From an uncultured bacterium (GTDB lineage Bacteria > Verrucomicrobiota > Lentisphaeria > Victivallales > Victivallaceae): a DNA stretch of 34,085 bases. Below the pieces are notes generated by a model. That model ran no database searches. It was given only the letters and a program-made list of their open reading frames with translations, and had not been told where the DNA came from. A program made the position numbers and the translations under genes. Shown piece by piece: positions 8,568-14,852 of the stretch (the stretch's first letter is position 1; every line of letters begins with the position of its first letter). The stretch is taken from contig CASFRF010000017.1 in the NCBI GenBank assembly GCA_949297015.1, positions 1-34,085 of the forward strand, written 5' to 3'.

Positions 8568-8876
8568 ATGATTCAAGTGATCGCCCGCATTCAAGTAAAA
8601 CCCGGCAAACGGGAGGAGTTTCTGAACATTCTGCTGGCCAACGTCCCGACCGTGCTGGCCGAGGAGGGGTGTCTGGGCTACACCCCGTGCCGGGATGTCG
8701 CCGTCGGACTCGGCACCCAGAGTCCCGTCGATCCGGACCGGATCACCATTCTGGAGTGCTGGGCGAGCCCCGAAGACCTGAAGCGCCATCTGGAGACGCC
8801 GCACATGAAGCGTTACGCCGAGCAGGTACGGGAGCTGCGGAACGGCACCGAGCTGTCGGTTATCACGCCGGTTTGA
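8568..8876 (+). CDS. Antibiotic biosynthesis monooxygenase (ABM) family protein
   Basis: This 102-residue protein is a single dimeric alpha+beta barrel domain. It begins with the strand MIQVIARIQVKPGKREEFL typical of the ABM family, has LGYTPCRD in the middle, and ends with a helix plus strand (LETPHMKRYAEQV). Members include quinol monooxygenases such as YgiN and enzymes of unknown substrate. The length is normal for the family. AAAGG lies about 12 bases before the start. It is probably the second gene of a two-gene operon with the SGNH hydrolase, and the link between the two is unclear. Confidence 0.85.
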   Translation: MIQVIARIQVKPGKREEFLNILLANVPTVLAEEGCLGYTPCRDVAVGLGTQSPVDPDRITILECWASPEDLKRHLETPHMKRYAEQVRELRNGTELSVITPV

Positions 8877-8891
8877 AACTCCGGCGCTCCC

Positions 8892-8919
8892 GACCGGCGG
8901 CGATCAATCGTCGCCGGTC
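8892..8919. terminator. Inverted repeat at the convergent ABM/tsaE junction
   Basis: Two 13-base arms (8892-8904 and 8907-8919) pair at 12 of 13 positions with the centre at 8905-8906. The repeat overlaps the tsaE stop codon and lies 16 bp after the ABM stop. There is no T-run, so a bidirectional terminator role is plausible but not certain. Confidence 0.45.
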
Positions 8920-9347
8920 AGCTCCAGCTCCCGCTCACTCTCGGCAAGATGCCGGATCGTGACCCGGAACCGTCCCTGTTCGGGCAGAATCCCCGCGATC
9001 CGCTCCGGCCACTCGACCAGCGCGTAGGAGTCGGAGCTGTTCAGATACTCATCGACGCCGAAGGCCAGCGCCGAATGCTCGTCGTCGATCCGGTACAGGT
9101 CCAGATGGTAGAGAAAACCGCCGCCGGGCAGCGGATACTCCTGCAAAATGGTATAGGTCGGACTCGACACCGGCTCGGTAATCCCCAGCCCCCGGGCGAA
9201 CCCGCGGGAGAACACCGTTTTCCCGGCCCCCAGATCCCCCTGCAACAACACCAGCGATCCCGGCGGCAGCCGCCGCGCCAGCTCTTCGGCGAAGCGCTCC
9301 GTCTCCTCCTCGGAACGGCTGCGGAAAATCTTCCGTTCAATGCTCAT
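8904..9347 (-). CDS. tsaE: tRNA threonylcarbamoyladenosine biosynthesis ATPase TsaE
   Basis: This 147-residue protein carries Walker A GDLGAGKT (37-44), the SPTYTILQEY segment and HLDLYRI that characterise TsaE (YjeE). TsaE is the ATPase that supports TsaB/TsaD in making t6A37 of ANN-decoding tRNAs in the cytoplasm. The length is typical. Its ATG lies inside the end of thiL with an 11-bp overlap, so it is probably translationally coupled to thiL and depends on its promoter. The tsaB/tsaD partners are not in this window. Confidence 0.95.
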   Translation of the reverse strand: MSIERKIFRSRSEEETERFAEELARRLPPGSLVLLQGDLGAGKTVFSRGFARGLGITEPVSSPTYTILQEYPLPGGGFLYHLDLYRIDDEHSALAFGVDEYLNSSDSYALVEWPERIAGILPEQGRFRVTIRHLAESERELELTGDD

Positions 9348-10332
9348 AACCCAACGTTCCTTTCGCGGCGAGATCCCCGCCGCCGTTAGCTTTCACCTGT
9401 CCCGGCGTTCCGGCCACCGCCCGGCCGATGCACCGCAACGGAGCCAGAGTCGGCGGCCACTCCGATTCCAGCTCCGCCACCCGTTCGGGCGCCACGCCGA
9501 ACAACAACTCATAGTCCTCCCCGTCCCGGAGCGCCATCCGCCAGTCGGCCCCGGCCCGGCAGGGCAGCGCCGCCGGCTCCAGCTCCAACGCCACGCCGGA
9601 GGCCGCGCCCAGCCGCGACGCATCCAACCCCAGCCCGTCGCTGAGGTCGAGCATGGCCCGGGCCAGGCCCCGCTCCGCCAGAAAACGCCCCTCGGCCAGC
9701 CGGGGACGGAAATTCAAATGGTGTTCCGTGGCCAGCGAATTGCCGAGCTCGCCGGTCACATACAGCAGGTCTCCGGGCCGCAGGCCGGAGCGCCGCACCA
9801 GCTGTGAGGCCGGGACCTCCCCCAGAATGGTCAACGTGGCCACCTCGCCCTCCGCCCCGGGAGCCAGCGCGGCGAGGTCGCCGCCGATCAGCGCCACCCC
9901 ATACGGTTCCGCCGCGGCCAGCACCCCCCGGGCCAGCGCCAGCACCCACGACTCGGAACGTCCGCCGGAGGCCACGGTCAGCAGCGCCCAGCGCGGAATT
10001 CCGCCCATGGCGGCGATGTCGCTCAAATTTCGCTTCAACAGCTTGGCTCCCACCCGTTCCGGTTCGGTCGCCGGCAGGTAATGGACGCCGCCGATCACCT
10101 GATCAACCGCGGCCAGCAGCAGCCGGTCGGGCCCCCAGTGGAGCGCGGCACAGTCGTCACCGGCCCCCAGGGCCACCCCGTCTCCGGACGGCAGCAGCGG
10201 CAGCAACTGCCGCAGAATGCTCAATTCATGAAGCGCCAACTCAATCGCTCCGTCTTCTCCGCCTGCTCCTCTCCGCCGCCCGCTCACGTTGAACTGCGTC
10301 GCCGTGCCCGGCTCAAGCTTCCACGCGGGCAC
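9337..10332 (-). CDS. thiL: Thiamine-monophosphate kinase ThiL
   Basis: The protein contains LGAGDDCAAL (55-64), KRNLSDIAAMGG (100-111), IGGDLAAL, LYVTGELGNS, LDLSDGL and DGEDYELLF. These are the ATP, Mg and substrate motifs of ThiL, which makes thiamine diphosphate from thiamine monophosphate. The start is uncertain. The GTG at 10332 gives 331 residues, with about 30 non-conserved residues before the usual N-terminus, and has no Shine-Dalgarno site. Instead it sits at the predicted transcription start of the promoter at 10339-10366. An in-frame TTG at 10239 gives the usual family length and has GGAG 8 bases upstream. I see no thiamine riboswitch. The tsaE start overlaps the stop. Confidence 0.93.
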   Translation of the reverse strand: MPAWKLEPGTATQFNVSGRRRGAGGEDGAIELALHELSILRQLLPLLPSGDGVALGAGDDCAALHWGPDRLLLAAVDQVIGGVHYLPATEPERVGAKLLKRNLSDIAAMGGIPRWALLTVASGGRSESWVLALARGVLAAAEPYGVALIGGDLAALAPGAEGEVATLTILGEVPASQLVRRSGLRPGDLLYVTGELGNSLATEHHLNFRPRLAEGRFLAERGLARAMLDLSDGLGLDASRLGAASGVALELEPAALPCRAGADWRMALRDGEDYELLFGVAPERVAELESEWPPTLAPLRCIGRAVAGTPGQVKANGGGDLAAKGTLGYEH

Positions 10333-10338
10333 GGCGAT

Positions 10339-10366
10339 AATGTAACGGTTCCGGTGGTATTTTCAA
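10339..10366 (-). promoter_or_regulatory. Promoter for thiL-tsaE, possibly leaderless
   Basis: On the minus strand TTGAAA (10366-10361), a 16-bp spacer and TACATT (10344-10339) end 6 bases before the GTG at 10332. The boxes are identical to those of the tRNA-Arg promoter at 19410-19438, which supports their reality. Confidence 0.55.
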
Positions 10367-10471
10367 GCATTTTTTCCTGATTTCAACCATTTACCACTTT
10401 AAAAATCCTCGGGATGGCGTTATTTTATAAAACGACAACCAAGCGCGGAAACGGGAAGGAGTCTCATCGGA

Positions 10472-11125
10472 ATGTTGCGAATCTGCTATTGTGCCGCAGC
10501 CCTGCTGCTGTTGCTGAGTGCCGGGTGCGGGCGGCAGCCTCATCCCCCGCCGCCGCTGGAGAACAGCTCGCTGTTGCTGCGGATGTTCGACAATCTCGCG
10601 CGCAACAATTCGGAGGTGGCGGCGGAACAGGCGCTCAAACTCCGGACACAGCTGCCGGACAACGCCTATCTCGGGAAGATTCTCAACACCCAGCGGGCCA
10701 ACTCCTACGTCACCCGGGCCGCCCGGGATCTGGCGGAGGGGAAACTGGACTCCGCCATCCGCCGGGTCGATGACGGTCTGATCCGTTACCCGCTGAACCG
10801 CAGTTTACGCGAAACCCGGCTGGAACTCGAGACCCTCAAATCGTTGCGCGATGCGGCCCAACTTATTGAGAACGCCGATTCCCTCGAAGAGCTGGAGTCG
10901 GGATTGAACCAGTTGCGCCAGGCGTTGCGCACCCTGCCTCAGCGCTCCAAACTGCACCGGCTGCTGCCGCTCGGTCGGCAGCGGGTCCAGATGTTGCGGG
11001 AGTCTGACCCGGTCTGGCGCTTCCGCACTTCGCCGCTGCCGCTGCTCGACGCCACCGGTCTCGGAACCGCCATGCGCAGCGCCGGTTTGACACTCCGCTT
11101 CCCGGTTCCTCCCGAAACGCGATGA
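10472..11125 (+). CDS. Predicted lipoprotein, function unknown
   Basis: This 217-residue protein begins with a short basic start, a hydrophobic core and the lipobox LLSAGC (Cys19), so it should be a membrane-anchored lipoprotein. The mature part is almost entirely helical with TPR-like spacing (NNSEVAAEQALKLR, ARDLAEGKLDSAIRRVDDGL), but I cannot assign a family. The ATG at 10472 has AAGGAG about 12 bases upstream. Its stop overlaps the start of the parvulin-like gene (ATGA at 11122-11125), so the two are probably co-translated. A role in envelope protein assembly is a guess from that neighbour. The 139-bp region upstream also holds the thiL promoter; a plus-strand promoter is not obvious, although TATAAA occurs at 10426-10431. 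Confidence 0.8.
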   Translation: MLRICYCAAALLLLLSAGCGRQPHPPPPLENSSLLLRMFDNLARNNSEVAAEQALKLRTQLPDNAYLGKILNTQRANSYVTRAARDLAEGKLDSAIRRVDDGLIRYPLNRSLRETRLELETLKSLRDAAQLIENADSLEELESGLNQLRQALRTLPQRSKLHRLLPLGRQRVQMLRESDPVWRFRTSPLPLLDATGLGTAMRSAGLTLRFPVPPETR

Positions 11126-12033
11126 ACCGGGGGCTTAGACTGCTGGGCGGTCTGCTGCTGTGCGGACTTGCCGCGGAGGCCGCAGCCGGGCCGGATCTGC
11201 CCCGGGTCAAGATCAACGGTGCCCCCCTGCCACCGGAGCAGGTGGAGGAGATCTGGCGCCGCCACGATCCGGAGTTTGCCACGCGGCCTCCCGCCGAACG
11301 GGAGGTCCGGCTGCGGCAGGCGCTGGAGTGGGAGTTCTGCCGCCGTGCGGTCCGGGAGCTGCTCCAACCCTCCGGACTCACGCCTTCGCCGGAGCTGGCG
11401 GCGGCGGAACTGGCGCGCTGGGAACAGGCTCTGCCCGCCGGGATCCGGTTCGACCGCCAGCACCAGGCGCTGGCCCAAGATCCGGATTTTCAGCTGGCCA
11501 TGGCGTTTCTGCTCCACTGCCGACGCACCGCTCCGGACAAACTGCGTCCGACTCCTGCGGAAATCGAGGACTACTACCGGAGCCGACAGCTGGAATTCAT
11601 CCGCCCCGACCTGCCGGAGCTGGAACTGCTCTACCGCCCCGCCGCCGACCCGGAGGGGCGGAGCACGTTGGAGAACGCCCGGATGCAACTGCTTCAGGGC
11701 GCGGATTTTGAAGCGCTGGCGCGCCGGATCAACCCGGAGCACCCCCCCGGCTGTTCGCCGCAGCAGATCGCTGCCTGCGCCGCCCGGCTCCGCCCCGGCG
11801 AAATCGATGAAGTCCGCCTTCTCGGCGATACGCTTACGGTGATCCGCCTGATCAAACCGGCCCGCCCCGGCTATCTCTCGCTGGCGGAAATGACCCCCTA
11901 TCTGACTGAACTGCTCAGTTTTCAACGGGCCATGCGCGAGCTGCAATCCGAGCTGGAACGGGCCCGGAGCCGCTTGCAGCTGGAGATCACCCCGCCCCCG
12001 CCTGCGGTCGCTCCTCAACCGCGCTTACGATAG
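11122..12033 (+). CDS. Exported parvulin-like peptidyl-prolyl isomerase
   Basis: This 303-residue protein starts with a signal peptide (LLGGLLLCGLAAEAAAG). An N-terminal helical region resembles the SurA/PrsA chaperone domain, with ATRPPAEREVRLRQALEWE and later RPTPAEIEDYYRSRQLEF. About residues 160-255 resemble a parvulin domain: LLYRPA, then LLQGADFEALARRI, then LRPGEIDEVRLLGDTLTVIRL. Such proteins help outer-membrane or exported proteins fold in the periplasm. The parvulin motifs are weak (no clear catalytic His/Cys pattern that I can confirm), so it may act as a chaperone without isomerase activity. It is coupled to the upstream lipoprotein. Its last 19 bp overlap the 3' end of the convergent AraC gene. 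Confidence 0.72.
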   Translation: MNRGLRLLGGLLLCGLAAEAAAGPDLPRVKINGAPLPPEQVEEIWRRHDPEFATRPPAEREVRLRQALEWEFCRRAVRELLQPSGLTPSPELAAAELARWEQALPAGIRFDRQHQALAQDPDFQLAMAFLLHCRRTAPDKLRPTPAEIEDYYRSRQLEFIRPDLPELELLYRPAADPEGRSTLENARMQLLQGADFEALARRINPEHPPGCSPQQIAACAARLRPGEIDEVRLLGDTLTVIRLIKPARPGYLSLAEMTPYLTELLSFQRAMRELQSELERARSRLQLEITPPPPAVAPQPRLR

Positions 12034-12851
12034 TCCGAAGGACTCAGGCCGTAGCGCCGCCGGAACAGTCGCGAAAAATAGAACGGGTCGGCAAACCCCA
12101 GCTGCCGCGCGATGGACGCCACCGAAAGATTCCGGTCGCGCAACAGATAAGCCCCCTCGCGCAGCCTCAGCTGCAGCAAATAGGCGATCGGGGAGATCCC
12201 GCAGGCCCTCCGGAATTCGGCGGAAAGGTGAGAGACCGACCAACAGGCCTCGCGGGCCAGTTGCGCCAGCGTCAGCTCGCTGCGGTAATCGCGTTCGATC
12301 CGCCGCCGGACCCGGCGGATCGGCTCCGGCAATTCCACGATCGTCTCCTCCCGGCCCCGGGCCAGCTCCAGCAGCAACGCGGCGAAACCGTGTTCCAGAA
12401 TCCGGGGGTGAACCGCTCCCGGCCGACTCAGCTCCGCCATCAGATAACTCAGATGCCGCCCGACCGCCCGGAAGGAGACCGGAAGCACCTGATCGAGCAC
12501 CACGCCGGAGGCCGCCGCCAGTTCCCGGCAGCACGTTCCGGAGACGTGCAGCCAGGAGTGCAGCCAAGGCTGCGTCTTCGCGCCGTAGTAGTGTCCGGAA
12601 TCCGCCGCGAAGAAGATTCCCGACTCGACCTCCGGCTGCCGGACGCCGCCGCGATCGCGCAGTTCGAGTCCCGGCGGAAAGAACAACAGAAAATAGTCTC
12701 CGGTCCCGTCGGGACGATCCACCATCCCCGGCGCCATCCACTCCTCCAGCCCCAGCGCGTCCACGGCGAACCGCGAATCACCCGCGGGTGGTCGCAGAAA
12801 CCGGCGGTATCGCCAATGTTTTTCAGAAGATTGTCCAGCTTTTTCCGTCAT
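12015..12851 (-). CDS. AraC-family transcriptional regulator
   Basis: This 278-residue protein has an N-terminal sensing domain (about 20-170) and a C-terminal double helix-turn-helix (about 180-278). The DNA-binding part shows LTLAQLAREACWSVSHLS and the second-helix signature SIARQLGFADPFYFSRLFRR followed by GLSPSDYR, both typical of AraC/XylS. It is divergent from the GH172-family gene 75 bp away and probably controls it in response to a sugar. The ATG at 12851 is chosen because AGGAG lies 9 bases upstream; earlier in-frame ATGs would run into the promoter. The 3' end overlaps the PPIase gene by 19 bp. The inducer cannot be predicted. Confidence 0.92.
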   Translation of the reverse strand: MTEKAGQSSEKHWRYRRFLRPPAGDSRFAVDALGLEEWMAPGMVDRPDGTGDYFLLFFPPGLELRDRGGVRQPEVESGIFFAADSGHYYGAKTQPWLHSWLHVSGTCCRELAAASGVVLDQVLPVSFRAVGRHLSYLMAELSRPGAVHPRILEHGFAALLLELARGREETIVELPEPIRRVRRRIERDYRSELTLAQLAREACWSVSHLSAEFRRACGISPIAYLLQLRLREGAYLLRDRNLSVASIARQLGFADPFYFSRLFRRRYGLSPSDYRKRG

Positions 12852-12884
12852 TTGTCCATTCTCCTGCCGGGTTGAAGGCATTAT

Positions 12885-12912
12885 AATATACCCGTTACCC
12901 AACCAATAACAA
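12885..12912 (-). promoter_or_regulatory. Promoter for the AraC-family regulator in a divergent region
   Basis: On the minus strand TTGTTA (12912-12907), a 16-bp spacer and TATATT (12890-12885) lie about 34 bp before the AraC ATG. The same AT island reads TATAAT on the plus strand (12882-12887), a possible -10 for the GH172 gene. Its best-spaced -35 is poor (TTCTCC), as expected of an activator-dependent promoter. Confidence 0.45.
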
Positions 12913-12925
12913 GTGAGGGCAGAGA

Positions 12926-14014
12926 ATGTTCAACGGACTTGGCATGAATCCCGGTAATCTGTCGCGCCTGTCGAATGCGGAAACGCGCTCGATTTCGGCC
13001 GAGAACTTCGACGGTTCGGTCGGCGGTGGCGGCCGGGCGCTGACCGGCACCGGGGCCGGGTGCGCCCGCGAGCTCGGCCAGGGGTGGAAGGTGTCGCCTT
13101 CGATCAACATCGAGCCGGGAGAGAACCGGCTGCTGGCCGACATCGACGGCATGGGCGCCATTCAGCAGATCTGGATGACGCTCGGCGGACACGACGGCAA
13201 CTACCGCAACTACATTTTGCGGATCTACTACGAAAATCAGGAGTATCCCTCGGTGGAGGTGCCGTTCGGCGACTTCTTCTGCCGGGCTTGGCCGGGACCG
13301 TACTTCCCGCTTTCGAGCCTGATGGTCTGTCTGAATCCGGGCAGCGGTTTCAACTGCTACTGGGAAATGCCGTTCCGCAAACACTGCCGGATCATGCTGG
13401 AAAATATCGCCGACAAACCGGTCACGCTCTACTATCAAATCAACTACACGCTGACCGAAGTGCCGGCGGAGTGCGCCTACTTCCACGCCCGCTTCAACCG
13501 GATCAACCCCCTCCCCTACAAGGAGGTCTACACCATTCTGGACGAGGTGGAGGGTCAGGGCCACTACGTCGGAACCTATCTGGCCTGGGGCGTTCACAAC
13601 TGCGGCTGGTGGGGAGAGGGCGAGATCAAATTCTACCTCGACGATGACCGCGATTTCCCGACCATCTGCGGCACCGGAACCGAGGACTACTTCTGCGGCG
13701 CCTACAACTTTGAAAATCAGGCCACCCATCAGTATCAGGAGTTCTGCACGCCCTACTCCGGCGTTCCGCAGATCATCCGCCCGGACGGGCTCTACAACTC
13801 CCAGCAGCGCTTCGGCATGTACCGCTGGCATGTGGCCGATCCGATCCGGTTCCGGAAAAAACTCCGGGTGACGATTCAGGCTCTGGGCTGGCAGTTCGGC
13901 GGGCGCTACCTGCCGCTGCAGGACGACATCGCCTCGGTAGCCTACTGGTATCAGACGTTGCCCGGCAAAAAGTTCCCGCCGCTGCCGGACCGGGATCACC
14001 TCCAGACCAACTGA
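12926..14014 (+). CDS. DUF2961 / GH172-family glycoside hydrolase
   Basis: This 362-residue protein matches DUF2961, now family GH172. Characterised GH172 members act on alpha-D-fructofuranosides or D-arabinofuranosides. Family features include an N-terminal LSRLSNAETRSISAENFDG segment, IQQIWMTL, GPYFPLSS, GEGEIKFYLDDD (230-241) and GTGTEDYF (249-256). The last two supply acidic residues suited to catalysis. There is no signal peptide, so it appears cytoplasmic and would act on imported oligosaccharides. A weak GAGGG lies about 10 bases before the ATG. It stands alone, divergent from an AraC regulator. Lentisphaerota genomes often carry many DUF2961 genes, consistent with the suggested host. 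The substrate is unknown. Confidence 0.88.
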   Translation: MFNGLGMNPGNLSRLSNAETRSISAENFDGSVGGGGRALTGTGAGCARELGQGWKVSPSINIEPGENRLLADIDGMGAIQQIWMTLGGHDGNYRNYILRIYYENQEYPSVEVPFGDFFCRAWPGPYFPLSSLMVCLNPGSGFNCYWEMPFRKHCRIMLENIADKPVTLYYQINYTLTEVPAECAYFHARFNRINPLPYKEVYTILDEVEGQGHYVGTYLAWGVHNCGWWGEGEIKFYLDDDRDFPTICGTGTEDYFCGAYNFENQATHQYQEFCTPYSGVPQIIRPDGLYNSQQRFGMYRWHVADPIRFRKKLRVTIQALGWQFGGRYLPLQDDIASVAYWYQTLPGKKFPPLPDRDHLQTN

Positions 14015-14023
14015 TTCAGACTT

Positions 14024-14062
14024 TTCCGGCTTCCGGGGGCGGAGGGGCTCCGGAAGCCGGAA
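14024..14062 (+). terminator. Strong hairpin after the GH172 gene
   Basis: Perfect 13-bp arms TTCCGGCTTCCGG (14024-14036) and CCGGAAGCCGGAA (14050-14062) surround a 13-base loop, starting 9 bp after the stop codon. No proper T-run follows, so it may be a U-poor terminator or a 3'-end stabiliser. Confidence 0.55.
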
Positions 14063-14076
14063 GTTGCGTCGCCGAC

Positions 14077-14105
14077 TTGACTTGATCGCGGAAACGGTGT
14101 ATCTT
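14077..14105 (+). promoter_or_regulatory. Sigma-70-type promoter for the DUF1275 gene
   Basis: TTGACT (14077-14082), a 17-bp spacer and TATCTT (14100-14105) give a leader of about 21 nt before the ATG at 14133, with GGGGG as ribosome site. Confidence 0.7.
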
Positions 14106-14132
14106 ACCGTTCCGGATCAGGGGGTCGGCAGC

Positions 14133-14852
14133 ATGAATCATACTTCATCGGAAGCGGAGCGGTTGACCGCCGCCTGTGTGCTCAGCATCATTGGCGGCCT
14201 GCTCGACATCTACACCTATTTGTACCGGGGGGGCGTCTTCGCCAACGCCGTGACCGGCAATCTGGTGCTGTGCGGCTTTCATCTGGCCAGCGGCGAATGG
14301 GTCTCCTGCGCCCGCTATCTGGTGGCGATTGCATTCTACGCGTTGGGCATCTTCACCGCCGAGCTCATCCACGCCGGATTGCCCGAGTCCCGCCGGATCT
14401 CCTGGCACCAGACGGTGCTGCTGCTGGAGCTGCTCTGCCTGACCCCGGTCGTCTTCATTCCCGGCGGCGGCTTCGACTTCCTGGTCAATTCGGTGATCTC
14501 CTTTGTCTGCGCGCTGCAGGTGCAGACCTTCCGGCGGGTCCGCGGCCTCCCCTTCGCCTCGACCATGTGCACCGGGAATCTCCGCAGCGGTACCGATTCG
14601 CTGTTCCGGGGCTGGTGGGGCCGGGAACCGGGGGAGTTGACCAAGGCGGGGCACTACTACGGCGTCATCGTCTGTTTTGTCGCCGGGGCGGCCGGCGGGG
14701 CGGTGCTGCTCCGCACCTTCGGGCCCCACTGTCTGCTGCTGGCTCCCGCCGGACTGGCGGTGGTTCTGCTGCTGATCACCGGGCGGCGGCAGCGGGCCGT
14801 CTGGCGCCGCCGCCTCCGGAGTCTCACCGGGAACGGACGCCGTCGGCGGTGA
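14133..14852 (+). CDS. DUF1275 (YoaK-family) membrane protein
   Basis: This 239-residue integral membrane protein begins ERLTAACVLSIIGGLLDIYTY and continues with FANAVTGNLVLCG, the conserved start of DUF1275/YoaK proteins. Later it has STMCTGNLRSG, another family hallmark. Six membrane segments are likely. The function of the family is not established; it may be a transporter. The ATG at 14133 fits both the promoter at 14077-14105 and a GGGGG ribosome site; upstream in-frame starts lie inside the promoter. Its last 29 bp overlap the 3' end of the GH36 gene on the other strand. Confidence 0.9.
   Translation: MNHTSSEAERLTAACVLSIIGGLLDIYTYLYRGGVFANAVTGNLVLCGFHLASGEWVSCARYLVAIAFYALGIFTAELIHAGLPESRRISWHQTVLLLELLCLTPVVFIPGGGFDFLVNSVISFVCALQVQTFRRVRGLPFASTMCTGNLRSGTDSLFRGWWGREPGELTKAGHYYGVIVCFVAGAAGGAVLLRTFGPHCLLLAPAGLAVVLLLITGRRQRAVWRRRLRSLTGNGRRRR

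Noticed and set aside
10333..10471. Thiamine pyrophosphate riboswitch before thiL
   Set aside because: The available leader is too short or absent, and I see no conserved CUGAGA or ACCUGA core.
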